From positions 2,110,001-2,174,000 of the forward strand of contig CM049316.1 in NCBI GenBank assembly GCA_026874595.1: a stretch of DNA of 64,000 nt, written 5' to 3'. A model generated the notes under the pieces. The model saw nothing but the letters and a program-made list of their open reading frames with translations, had not been told where the DNA came from and made no database searches. The position numbers were made by a program, and so were the translations under genes. This document shows, one piece after another, positions 40,501 through 50,300 of this stretch. The stretch comes from Sipunculus nudus (lineage: Eukaryota > Annelida > Sipuncula > Golfingiida > Sipunculidae). Numbering within the stretch: the first letter of the stretch is position 1; every line of letters starts with the position of its first letter.

Positions 40501-43500
40501 CGTAGGTCCAACGGTTTCAAAAATGTGCCCTGTTAACGGACTGCTGGACAGACATCCGGACAACGGACAAAGGACCACGACTATAGCTCAGATGACTTAT
40601 AGTCAGCTGAGCTAAAAATAAAATTAGTCACATCCTGTATATACATACAGCTTGCAAAGGCAGCGTTTATTCCAAATGACTTTACAGTTAACAGTTTTGG
40701 CTGTGCATCCAAAATGAATGTTTGCACACGTTACACTTGTTATAGGTTGACTAGTGCTGCCATCTACCTGTAATAATATAAATGATTTTACATGTATTTT
40801 GGGATGATAAATCACTGAAAGAAAAAACTGGATTGCAAGTAACTTTGATGCAATCATGGTGGGGGTCACAACTAGTCATGGCACAGACCACTTTCACATT
40901 CTAAATTTGTGAAACCTGATTTTGTATTGCGATCAAAGAGCCAAACTGATGACACGGAAGACTCGCTTGATGAACACTTATCAAATTCTGAGTCAGTTTA
41001 CCAACAGTAAAGCACAGAGAAACAATTGTCGAAAAACCAAAACAAGGGGGGCAGTGTTACTTCAACACACGTAAAGGTGGTTGGATGAATGCATGCACCG
41101 TAATGATTTAATGAAAAAAGTTCTTAATTATACGCGCTGATCTGGTCATATGTTATTCTTCACAAGCGAGTGAATGCCACTCAGCCACATATCCTCAGAA
41201 TCAGATTCGGTAAATTTGGGAAATATATATTTTCCGAATTTCATATTTCTACCATCAGTTAATAGAGGTAAATTTTGGTTCTTAAATCTAAATTTCCAAA
41301 AAAATGAATTTCTGGGAAAACGAGATACAGAAATACAAAGTTCTACTGTATCATATCTGCCATAATAGCATTTACATGAAGCTTGTATAACACAACATTA
41401 TTCTCTTAAACTTAAGCTTTAAACTTTATTTATTTTACATAGATTGTACAAATAGTTATTATAACTAATCAAGGCACTCTCCTTGGCTCTGGTGGGTAAT
41501 GTTCAGTAGTGTCTTGAGTTGGAGAACCTGGAGAAAACGACCTGTCTTGGACGGGTCACTACAACCAACTCTTATGGCTACACCAGGGATCTTAAAAGCC
41601 ATTTTACAGATTTGTTGAAAAACAAAGTAAAATTTGCATCAAAATATCTTCCATAACACCAATTAATATGACTGAAGCAAAACCGGCCATAACAGGTTAA
41701 AATGGATGAACATTATGAGCTAATTAGATTTGTAAATTATCTTCTCCTGTGCCTACAATTCTCACATGTAACATTATTTCTCACCTGTTAATGACAGCTT
41801 TATCTTGTTTCAATCTGAACACTCTAGGTTTTGGGTTTCCTGGCTGGGGTTGTGGGGTGACACTCCCAACCTCAACAAAACCAAACCCCATCTTCAATAA
41901 CCCATCCACACCCTCGCCCTGCTTGTCAAACCCAGCAGCCACTCCCACAGGGTTACTGAACTCCTTCTGCCACAAAGTCACTTTCTGCAAAATAAAGATA
42001 TGAGTTTATTTACAAGCACATTCAAGTGCATTAAGAACACAAACATGGGAAACAAAATGGCAAAACATATAACATTTTAAGAAATGTATTTTACACATTA
42101 CAATGTATTCCATGTTACTCTTTTAGGAATAATCAGAAACTAGAAAATTAGCATTTTAAAAACAGATTTGTTTATTTGTAAAAAAAAATCTTATAAAATG
42201 GGCAGTGTTGTAATACATATTTACTATAATTAATGTCTTGGTTCAATAATGAAGCTTTTCTTGAGATAAAATTTATGTGGTGGATCCCCCCTGGGGTCAA
42301 GTTCTCCTTGGTCTGAGATTGTGAGTGCAGAGTTGCCCAGCAGGGGCAAGCTGCATTGGTTTTTTGGATGGGACGATGGAGAAAGATCTGAAAGAGCTGG
42401 TCGTGCGCACCGACGCTGAAAGGTCTGAATCAGTGATAGGAAATTGTGGAACAGCTTGTCCATGGTTCTCGCTGGCTCGCTTGGCGAGTAAAGACCTACT
42501 TGGACTGTGACGTGAGACGTCACACTGTAGGATGGCCAGGGCAGACTTTTAAATTTATAGTGGATCCAGCCAAATATCAATATGGCAGCTGGACAATTAT
42601 GGCCAGTGCAGGGCCCTAAACTTACCATTAAACCAGTAGTATTATGGATAAGCTGAAAGTGTATTCTTTGTATTTATTTTGTGAATATCTCTATTTAATC
42701 AAATTGATCAACCTTTCTTATGGTTTAATAATTCACTGATTATTCTATCTGTACAGTTGTTGGCGTCACCAAATCCCCCCCCCCCCCCCCCGCAAATTTT
42801 GGAGAGCGGATCCGTGCGGCATGAAGCTGGATGAACCCCTGGTGTTACACTTTGCACTTTGAAATTTTAAATTGTTATTAAAAATGGCAGCCTGACTTCA
42901 GGTTCTCCCTGTATCAAGCTGCAAATAAACCCCAAGTCAAATCAAGGTTTGTTTTTAATTATTAGTGCGACTCTAAAAATCACCAAAATTGTCCCATTTG
43001 ATCTGGTGGACTCTGAAGTCAATACCTTTCAACATTACAATGTACTGTGTCCCATCCACTCAAAGTCAAACTAACTTGTTTTATCTGGCTGTAGATCCTG
43101 AGGCATCACCAAGCTCACCATCTGTTGTACTGTGCATTATCAAATCTGAGGGCTTTGTGTAAAAATGAGAAATATAGAAATCATTTTCAACGAAATAGGA
43201 AACAGGCTTCAACTAGTTCACTTTGACAATCTGTCAAGAATAATCAGAAATAAGTCATTTTAATTTTTTATCACTGAATTACTGTGTAAAACTTTTTAAT
43301 TATTTTCCACACTGTGGGTCTGTGGGAGGGGTCTTCAAGAAACATCCTAGTTTTTAATGGGCAATCATTTTTTATGTCTGCAGAAACCCTAGCTCTGGTG
43401 ATGTCCTTCTTAGTTCTTTGTTTAGAAGCACAACTGACATCTGTTGAATTTGACCAGGAGTAAGACGTACCAGACTTGGGGCATCATTTTCTTTGCAGCG

Positions 43501-43680
43501 AGGGACCAGCTTGTACTTAGCTGCTTTGACTGCCAGCCAGTGAGCAGTCTCAGCGTCCAGCAGCTGCATGGCTGGCATCACCAGGTTACGGTAAAACTTC
43601 TCCTTCCCCGTCACCAGAGACTGTATCCCAAACACTCCAAAACCAGCAGAGACCACGATCACGGCCTGCTTAACCTTGGG
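24931..43680 (-). CDS. DHODH: Dihydroorotate dehydrogenase (quinone), mitochondrial; 8 of about 9 exons
   Basis: Oxidises dihydroorotate to orotate with FMN and ubiquinone, the fourth step of de novo pyrimidine synthesis, at the mitochondrial inner membrane. Exons, read on the minus strand: 43680-43471, 41984-41785, 38244-38171, 36585-36398, 35724-35605, 35258-35105, 26589-26430, 24994-24931. All junctions use GT/AG and keep frame, giving 1170 nt (389 codons plus TGA). With a short missing first exon this fits the roughly 395-residue animal enzyme. Visible signatures: an N-terminal hydrophobic segment ([15 protein letters not shown]), [23 protein letters not shown], the class-2 serine loop [47 protein letters not shown] and the FMN-phosphate/C-terminal segment GASLVQLYT. 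One oddity: the exon 6/7 junction (VVARPQ|GGVDG) is about two residues longer than in human. The introns hold most of the window's transposable elements. Motif identification is from memory of the family; the exon joins were read directly. Confidence 0.95.
25061..26203 (-). mobile_element. Degenerate hairpin-type element in the last DHODH intron
   Basis: Starts AAAACAAGGGACCTTTTAAG with TCATGATGCTCA and ends TATAAGTCAGCTGAGCTAATTG on plus. Both termini are recognisable but decayed, and the body is diverged from other copies. Confidence 0.5.
26430..26589 (-). CDS. DHODH: DHODH exon 8 (FMN phosphate-binding segment)
   Basis: The acceptor CTTTTAG precedes 26589 and a consensus donor GA|GTAAGT follows 26430. 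It completes the Gly codon and reads [15 protein letters not shown], then [20 protein letters not shown] and [10 protein letters not shown] plus two bases. The sequence runs into a TAA just past the donor, so without splicing to exon 9 the protein would end about 21 residues early. Confidence 0.95.
26964..33700 (-). mobile_element. Long hairpin-ended element, split by a younger copy (29376-32018)
   Basis: Outer ends: AAAACAAGGGACCCATGGGTC near 26964 and AGTCAGCTGAGCTAAAAAAA near 33684-33700. Without the insert it is about 4.1 kb. It carries a GA microsatellite (28494-28545) and a CTGACCCAGCCTGACCCAG block also found inverted at 59437-59455, so it matches the long copy at 56511-61062. It lies in DHODH intron 7. 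Confidence 0.7.
29376..32018 (-). mobile_element. Hairpin-ended element, about 2.64 kb, inserted in another copy
   Basis: Ends AAAACAAGGGACCTATGGGT and AGTCAGCTGAGCTAAAAAAA. The flanks GGCTTTAATTTAT and ATTATATTCACTTTTGAATA read across the gap as the continuous sequence present inside 21297-23932 and inside this copy itself. This is direct evidence of a clean insertion. Confidence 0.8.
33738..35104 (-). repeat. 44-bp minisatellite derived from the DHODH exon 7 end and splice donor, about 31 copies
   Basis: Minus-strand unit: GGTGAGCCACACAGACCATC plus AGTGACATGTACAGGTTAACACAC. The copy nearest the exon is the exon itself: its last bases encode [12 protein letters not shown] and are followed by GTGAGG. 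Copies vary mainly at CACACG/CACACA, ATGTACA/ATTTACA and GAGCC/GAACC, but nearly all retain a GTGAGC or GTGAAC donor-like sequence. The 44-bp period shifts the frame, and GGTTAAC supplies a stop just beyond the true donor. Confidence 0.93.
35105..35258 (-). CDS. DHODH: DHODH exon 7, whose 3' end seeds a minisatellite
   Basis: The acceptor CACTTATAG precedes 35258 and the donor CACACG|GTGAGG follows 35105. It encodes [27 protein letters not shown] and [13 protein letters not shown] plus one base of Gly. Both ends keep frame with exons 6 and 8. The final ~38 coding nucleotides and the donor are repeated about 31 times in the adjacent intron (33738-35104). The conserved protein sequence (human has STQTIREMYALTQG) shows that the exon copy is the ancestral one. 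Confidence 0.94.
35605..35724 (-). CDS. DHODH: DHODH exon 6
   Basis: The acceptor GTTGTCAG precedes 35724 and the donor CCTCAG|GTAATA follows 35605. Exactly 40 codons in phase 0, [10 protein letters not shown] to [20 protein letters not shown] carries the FMN-contacting lysine strand. The last four residues (ARPQ) are not typical of the family, so the donor or a small local length change deserves cDNA confirmation. Confidence 0.92.
36398..36585 (-). CDS. DHODH: DHODH exon 5 (catalytic serine loop)
   Basis: The acceptor GGACAG precedes 36585 and the donor GACAAG|GTCAGA follows 36398. It encodes 62 codons, including [13 protein letters not shown] and [18 protein letters not shown]. The SSPN serine is the class-2 catalytic base, where class-1 enzymes have cysteine. 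This identifies the quinone-linked mitochondrial type. Confidence 0.95.
38171..38244 (-). CDS. DHODH: DHODH exon 4
   Basis: A 74-nt exon. The acceptor TTTTCAG precedes 38244 and the donor ACTG|GTATGG follows 38171. It completes the Arg codon of exon 3 and reads [20 protein letters not shown] then ITET. The YGFNS motif follows VINR exactly as in other DHODH proteins. Phase 1 at its end matches exon 5. Confidence 0.93.
38526..41354. mobile_element. Possible pogo/Tigger-like non-autonomous element with a nested insert
   Basis: A 15-bp perfect inverted repeat, ATGATACAGTAGAAC (38525-38539) and GTTCTACTGTATCAT (41340-41354), contains TA plus CAGTAGAACCTC-like ends typical of Tc1/mariner-pogo relatives. 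Removing the hairpin element 38766-40617 leaves about 0.97 kb. No transposase is seen. Lies in DHODH intron 3. Confidence 0.45.
38766..40617 (-). mobile_element. Hairpin-ended element, about 1.85 kb
   Basis: Starts AAAACAAGGGACCCATGAGT with CACGGTGCTCAGCTG and ends CTATAGCTCAGATGACTTAT with AGTCAGCTGAGCTAAAAA. Shorter internal region than the 2.64-kb copies; poly-G at 39768-39779. Confidence 0.75.
41430..41610 (-). repeat. SINE tail fragment related to 14055-14310
   Basis: The minus strand reads GGTTGTAGTGACCCGTCC, then CACCAGAGCCAAGGAGAGTG and TTATAATAACTA, matching the tail of the plus-strand SINE near 14130-14260. The tRNA-like head is missing. Confidence 0.6.
41785..41984 (-). CDS. DHODH: DHODH exon 3 (N-terminal barrel, FMN site)
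   Basis: The acceptor TTTTGCAG precedes 41984 and the donor AACAG|GTGAG follows 41785. It encodes 66 codons plus two bases, from [10 protein letters not shown] to DKAVIN. It contains [14 protein letters not shown] and [19 protein letters not shown], which are hallmark class-2 DHODH strands lining the FMN and dihydroorotate site. Confidence 0.95.
42000..43470 (-). other. DHODH intron 2, no other gene recognised
   Basis: Contains a poly-C run (42776-42791) and a 132-codon minus-strand ORF (42230-42628) that resembles no protein family known to me. The ORF holds GGATCC-rich, CG-richer sequence of likely repeat origin. Confidence 0.45.
43471..43680 (-). CDS. DHODH: DHODH exon 2 (membrane anchor and start of the alpha-helical lid)
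   Basis: The acceptor is TTTGTAG before 43680 and the donor CTG|GTACGT follows 43471. It encodes 70 codons in phase 0, from [10 protein letters not shown] to CKENDAPSL. The hydrophobic stretch [17 protein letters not shown] is the single inner-membrane segment expected of class-2 enzymes. [22 protein letters not shown] matches the two-helix ubiquinone tunnel of animal DHODH. No in-frame Met precedes the basic PKVKQ segment, so the initiator must be on an upstream exon. Confidence 0.93.
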
Positions 43681-46600
43681 CTACAAATACAAAGAAGATT
43701 ATAATATTAATTAATATCCTGAATTTCAAATGTGTATTATACTGTAGCATATCTTTACACACAGTACACCATATCAGTAACAGATTTGTAATACAACTGC
43801 TGGTAGATTGTCAGTAACTTCCAGGTGCAGATCCAGGATTTTCTGCAGGGAGGAGTCAACCAGTGTAATGCATAAAAATGGTCTAAAAACGGTCTTTTAA
43901 GAGGGGGGGGGGGGTCTCAACCCCCAAAACCTCCTGTCATTCATATGATTTGTCTAAAAATAAGGTTGTTGGTTTCTCCCCCCTGGATCCGCACAGACAA
44001 GATCTCAGTTTTAGAACAATGAAGATTTCTTCAATTAAACTTGGAACTGTGACCACAACCAGTTTGAATTATACATCAACCCTACCAGTTCACAGTGATT
44101 TTTTGTCTTTGATGATAAAAAAAGAACTACAATGTAAAGATATAATTTATCAGGACTGTGAGCCATGATGAGTAGAATACCACTTCCTGTAGTATTTAAA
44201 AGTTCAAAGCAAAGTATTGTCCTTGTAACGAGGGTAAGCCTGTTCATGTGACATTCATGGTGGGGTACAAATTGATATGGACATTTCTGTGATACATAAT
44301 CATCAATTCATTAACTTTATTTACATACTCCATTGTTTTTTGTATGCTACTTTGTGGTGTTAATGTAATGAATGATGATTTTTTAAATCAATGTTTAAAA
44401 GGTATGGTGTTTAATATTTTGTCCTCTCAGATATATCAAACTGTTCTATTCAATTTCAACCTGCAATGTATACTGCGTGGGGTTCTTTGTTAATTAATGC
44501 AACAATGGCTAATGATGCATGAGTACCCAATCCATTCTCTTTCACTGAACTATATTTTTAAAAAATAAATTCCTCTTAAAAAATCTGAGAAGAAAAGTAA
44601 TTACAGCCACCAAGCCAAAGGCCCTTCATTAATTGATGGAGTTATACTCGTGTTCTACAAAAAAATCTTAAGTTAAATATATTTTCAATTTAAAGGCTTA
44701 TAAAGCTTTTACTAATTACCTTTTTAATTTTCATTTAATAAGATTGTCAATTTAAAAATTAATTCTCAGGTTATTGAGCTACAACAATAAACTCACTGCA
44801 AGTATTGGCATCTTGTGTCATATGTGAATAATAACTACGTGGTGTTTATGATAGTACACTGTTTGCGTGACATCAAAGTATAGTTGCACAGACTGTCCTT
44901 CCTGTGACAGTTCTGGACCGCAATGTTGACGTCCTCCCCATGTGTACTACCAGTACACGGGTGTCACTTCTGGGTGCGCGTGCACTTGGGTAGGCAGACG
45001 CACATAATGGTCACGACACGCGGCTTGAAAAATGAGACTATTTAATTCCGCCAAAAAGTGCAATCAATATAATTATTATTACTGCAGAAATTCAAATGGT
45101 ATTTACGTTTCAGCTTCATTTGAATACTCAGACATATGTAGAGTGATTTATAATAGACTGATGAGGATGATTAGATATGCATTTTACACATAACTTGTTG
45201 TAGGAGAAATAAAAAGACACAAAATCTTCTTCAACGTGTAGAAATAATCATATTGAGTTGTTACTAAAACGCGTGCATCTTTAATTTTTTTAAGTATTCC
45301 GCCTGCAGTTAGTCCCGTACTTTCTATGATTATGGATGAATGTGTATTTAAGAGTTTTTAAAGGCCTAATAACAATATTTAACGCAAATTGTAAACAAAG
45401 GAAATATTCTGTAATATAAAGGGAAAGTATATATACTTTAGAGAAAAAAGGTTATATAATGGTATTGCTTGAGAGTTTATTTTCCTCCTTAGTTGACTTT
45501 AACGGCTTAATTTTTTTGTTTATAAAGTTATTCATAACGTTAATGACGTCGCCAAGAAAACGTTGCACTTCAGCATTAACTTGAGCATTTTGGTCATACA
45601 TATTACATATATTGGATATAAAACTCTACAAGCCTTATCCATTATATTAATCTTTCCTTATTATAGATTATCAAAATTTTGGAATAATGCGTTCAAGATA
45701 GTTAAATAACCCTTTAAACTCCCTCTTAAACACACATTTACCCATTTATAATAATAAATACATAAGTGAAATATACAATCATATCAGACAATTTCTTCAA
45801 GTACCGTTTAATTTTTAAAAAATTGATATATCAAGCATCAAGAGTCAAAGAATTACTAAATGGTAACCAAAATTGCAATAATAACATTTGAAAAAAAGGA
45901 TATATACACACTTCCATACGGATGGTGTACATTTTTATAATTATTATTATTAACGAACGTAAATATTTAGGGGGGATTGTCATGTACACCGTATTTAGAC
46001 AATTTCTTAAAGTACAAATTAAATGTATTTCTGGGTGATATGCAATGTTTAGGGTTAGAGAAATTCATGTGAAGATCACTATTTGTTATTGGAACTAATA
46101 TTCTAGTGGTCAAGAATAACTTGCATAAAACTTGCATAATAAAACAAATAAACACAAACGTATCACACAACACTTTATTGTAGCAAACATTCTCGGCCAA
46201 AGTAACAACAATACAAAAACTTAGAATACACAAAATAACAGGAACTCGCTAACTTTCATATAAATAATTATATCACTTAATTATTTCAAGAAGAATATTT
46301 GATGTGTCTGTTTTTTTAATGAAAAAAAGTATATGTTATAGTCACAAAGAGGCGATTTTGTAAAAGCCCATTCTGCTTACTTTAAAATATATATTTGAAT
46401 TATTTTTTCCCTGCGCTTGGCTATGCCCATTTACAATTTACAAATAGCACGTACATTTTCAATGCATCTTACACAAATTTATTTTGCAATAAATTATATC
46501 AAAAATATATCTGGTAGATATATTTTTATATACTTAAAATTTGACATAAGTTCACCACGGGTATATTTCTAATTCTCTTAGAAAAAAACAACAAATATCA

Positions 46601-47154
46601 AATAAAAAGTAATAAGATGAATAATTTAAAATTTGTTCTAAATGTCAAGAGGTGAACATAGCCAGGATTTAAATTAATATAAAACTGATTTATTGGTCCT
46701 CTTAATGCTGTAAGCTACAAATTTTGTATGTTGAATCGGTATTTACGAGGCCTGATAACATGAATTCATAATAAAATACGTATTTTTTTATTTAAAAATT
46801 GTATTTTTTTTACACATTCAATTACCATTTACAATAAAATTATACAAAAACACAATAAATGAAACTAAAATAGAATATGAACTTAGCGTACCGGTATATG
46901 AATCTTTCAGTCAAATCAATAGGGTATTACTTGTATGATGACCTGTAATGTCTTTCACTAAGACGGTGTTCTAAATGTCAGGAAGTGAACATAGCCAGGA
47001 TTTAAATTTTAAATTTAAAAAACTGATTTATTGATAACATGAATTTATGATAAAATACGTATTTTTTTATTTAAAAATTGTATTTTTTACACATTCAATT
47101 ACCATTTACAATAAAACTATACAAAAACAGTAGGTTTGTTAACAGTGGAAATCT
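43681..47154. other. Divergent intergenic/first-intron interval of DHODH and BRD7/9
   Basis: The unplaced first DHODH exon should be here. A CG-richer stretch at about 44880-45020 is one candidate promoter area. Direct duplicates at 46635-46840 and 46970-47120 share GTGAACATAGCCAGGATTTA and ATAAAATACGTATTTTTTTA. Poly-G lies at 43902-43912. No other gene seen. Confidence 0.45.
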
Positions 47155-47201
47155 GCGTGCACGTGTGCGTGCACGCATACGTGCACGCGTTTTAGTAACA
47201 A
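45258..47201. repeat. 20-bp perfect inverted repeat pair 1.9 kb apart
   Basis: TTGTTACTAAAACGCGTGCA at 45258-45277 is exactly inverted at 47182-47201, with weaker similarity extending outwards. It could be the terminal repeats of a transposon ending about 60 bp before the BRD7/9 start codon, or a fold-back. No transposase inside. Confidence 0.55.
47155..47190 (+). promoter_or_regulatory. GCGTG/CACGTG cluster upstream of BRD7/9
   Basis: GCGTGCACGTGTGCGTGCAC followed by GCATACGTGCACGCG. It contains an E-box CACGTG and several GCGTG/ACGTG cores (bHLH-PAS-type half sites), 72-107 bp before the ATG at 47262. A promoter role is inferred from position and composition only. Confidence 0.4.
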
Positions 47202-47261
47202 CCATCATATTGGGCGAAAACAAAGGAAAGAAGGCTTAGAGAATTGATCGTTTTCCGTAAA

Positions 47262-47325
47262 ATGGCCCGTAAACATAAAAAGCATAAGTCCGAGAGGGAG
47301 GCCAAAGAGAGACAAGATGATGAGG
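47262..47325 (+). CDS. BRD7/BRD9: BRD7/9 exon 1 with start codon
   Basis: The ATG at 47262 opens MARKHKKHKSEREAKERQDD then E plus one base, ending at the donor GAGG|GTTCGT. An upstream in-frame ATG at 47244 would add six residues (MIVFRK), but the family start MxKKHKKHK favours 47262. The donor is weaker than consensus. Only 13 bases after it comes the 8-bp target duplication of an inserted element (47347-48590). Confidence 0.82.
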
Positions 47326-50300
47326 GTTCGTATGATTTCTATCTTTGGAGCGAATATAGAATACCTCAGGCACCCTGGTTATCAGAACGTCCTAAAGAGG
47401 GCGATACATTTGATGGGGATAGAGAGGAAAAATGGGGTATAGTCTTTTTGGGGTTCATTTTAAATAATAGATGAGTGATGATGTGACTTGTAACATCTGA
47501 GTATCTGACTGTTAGGTATGTCTTGTACCTATCTGATGTCCGGTACTGTTCGATCTGGAAGAGACAGAGATATATGTGATTATTATACATGACATTCAAT
47601 AAACATATCCATGAGCAAGACTCGAACCAGCGACCGTCTGCAGAGAAGTCCTGAGCTCTACCACTGAGCTATGAAGACTTGTTTAATGTTTTCGGAAAAT
47701 GGGGGTATTTAAGTTTAGACAAAAGATGTTTATGCGTGAATGAGCTTGATCACATGAGTTGGTCTCGTTGTCAAAGTGTTGGGGGAAACCCAAGTTGTGA
47801 TGACGTCATTTATAGTGGGCGCAATCGTCCTTAGACCAAATCGTCAATTCATATGTTTGACATGGAAATGTGTAGTAGGCCTAGTAAGACGAGGTACTAA
47901 ATAGATATGAAAGTGAAAATGATAACAATGATGTAAAATGATGAATGATATATAATGTGAAATAATGATGGGGGAGACCCCCCAAATCCCTGTATTAGGT
48001 AGAATGATTATAATGAATGATAAATAATGAGGAATAATTGGGGGGAGACCCCCCAAACCCCCCTGTATTAGGTAGAATGATAAGAATGAATGAGAAATAA
48101 TGAGGAATAATGATGGGGGGAGACCCCCCAAACCCCCCCCCCCCCCCCCCCCCCCGTAATAGGTAGAATGATAAGAATGAATGATAAATAATGAGGAATA
48201 ATTGGGGGGAGACCCCTCAAACGGCCCCTTGTGGGAGGAATAGATGAATGATAGATGAATGAATCAGTAGGAAAAGATCGTGGAGAAATGGCACAGGAAC
48301 GAAATGAAGTGTAGCGAGATAGTGAATGGATGAGATTGTGTGAGATGGTGATTCCTGATGACGTAATGGAGAAAGTAGGGGAAGCCTATGGCAACATGGC
48401 GGCGTTGGTTTAGGAAAGACGGAAGGGGGTGGAATACAGGATACAAATGATAGAAAACTTAGAAGGAATGGACAAATAGTCAGTTATTAGTGACGGTATG
48501 TGTTACCAAATACATTCATCTCTTGCAATAGACAGGGTGGGCCAGTTATGTTGGCCGGTTTAGGTGCCTGAGGTATTCTATATTCGTACCCTATCTTTAT
48601 TTGATACACCCGGCCTCTCATAGTTAATGCAGGCGGGAAAGTCGTCTGGCAGCCGACGACGTCCCAGGCAGTGACGCTCCTGACAGACCGTGCCAGTGTT
48701 GTGGTTTCACTAAACACACGCTGTCATCTGATTACTGGATCACTGACGGGTCATCAGAAACGCTTGGCAAGCCCAAGTTACCCACACTGCTATAAAAATC
48801 ACCGAAAGGGTGCAACTATAGAATTAGGGTTTAGTGACATATAGGCCGCTGGCCTCAAACCGGCTATGTCGGCAGCCTGCGCCCAGTGGCAGGCGATTTC
48901 GGCTGCCAGCTCAAGTGAGCCACAAAATGGCACTGACCAACCATATTTGGGAGCGAATATAGAATACCTCAGTCACCCTGGTTATCAGAACGCCCTAAAA
49001 AGGGTGATACATTTGATGGGGATAGAGAGGAAAAATGGGGTATAGTCTTTTTGGGGTTCATTTTAAATAATAGATGAGTTGTGATGTGACTTGTAACATC
49101 TGAATATCTGACTGTTAGGTATGTCTTGTACCTATCTGATGTCCGGTACTGTTTGATCTGGAAGAGACAGAGATATATGTGATTATTATACATGACATTC
49201 AATGAACATATCCATGAGCAAGACTCGAACCAGCAACCGTCTGCAGAGAAGTCCTGAGCTCTACCACTGAGCTATGAAGACTTGTTTAATGTTTTCGGAA
49301 AATGGGGGTATTTAAGTTTAGACAAAAGATGTTTATGCGTGAATGAGCATGATCATGTGAGTTGGTCTCGTTCTCAAAGTGTTGGGGGAACCCAAGTTGT
49401 GATGACGTCATTTATAGTGGGCGAAATCATCCTTGGACCAAATCGTCAATTCATATGTTTGACTTGGAAATGTGAAGTAGGCCTAGTAAGACGAGGTACT
49501 AAATAGATATGAAAGTGAAAATGGTAACAATGATGTAAAATGATGAATGATATATAATGTGAAATAATGATGGAGGAGACCCCCCAAACCCCCCTGTATT
49601 AGGTAGAATGATTATAATGAATGATAAATAATGAGGAATAATTGGGGGGAGACCTCCCAAACCCCCCTATATTAGGTAGAATGATAATAATGAATGAGAA
49701 ATAAAGTGGAATAATGATGGGGGGAGACCCCCCAAACCCCCCTGTAATAGGTAGAGTGATAAGAATGAATGATAAATAATGAGGAATAATGATGGGGGGA
49801 GACCCCCCCAAACCCCCCCTGTAATAGGTAGAATGATAAGAATGAATGATAAATAATAAGGAATAATTGGGGGGAGACCCCCCAAACGCCCCCTTGTGGG
49901 AGGAATAGATGAATGATAGATGAATGAATCAGTAGGAAAAGATCGTGGAGAAATGGCACAGGAACGAAGTGAAGAGTAGCGAGATGGTGAATGGATGAGA
50001 TTGTGTGAGATGGTGATTCCTGATGATGTAATGGAGAAAGTAGGGGAAGCCTATGGCAACATGGCGGCGTTGGTTTAGGAAAGACGGAAGGGGGTGGAAT
50101 ACAGGATACAAATGATAGAACACTTAGAAGGAATGGACAAATAGACAGTTATTAGTGACGGTATGTGTTACTAAATACATTCATCTCTTGCAATAGACAG
50201 GGTGGGCCAGTTATGTTGGCCGGTTTAGGTGCCTGAGGTATTCTATATTCGTACCCATATTTGCCGCAGTATGAAATGGAGAGCATCATTTTCACTAATA

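Noticed and set aside
42230-42628. 132-codon minus-strand ORF in DHODH intron 2
   Set aside because: No recognisable domain, no compatible splice context and repeat-like composition; not called as a gene.
47244-47474. 76-codon ORF extending BRD7/9 exon 1 into the intron
   Set aside because: Beyond 47325 it reads into the inserted TIR element. The family start and the frame of exon 2 support splicing at 47325.
47608-47685. Functional tRNA gene
   Set aside because: A and B boxes are present but the acceptor and T stems do not pair; it is a repeat-embedded relic.
49599-49959. Overlapping ORFs rich in Gly-Gly-Leu-Pro-Pro
   Set aside because: They are translations of the GGGGAGACCCCCC tandem units in TIR element 2.
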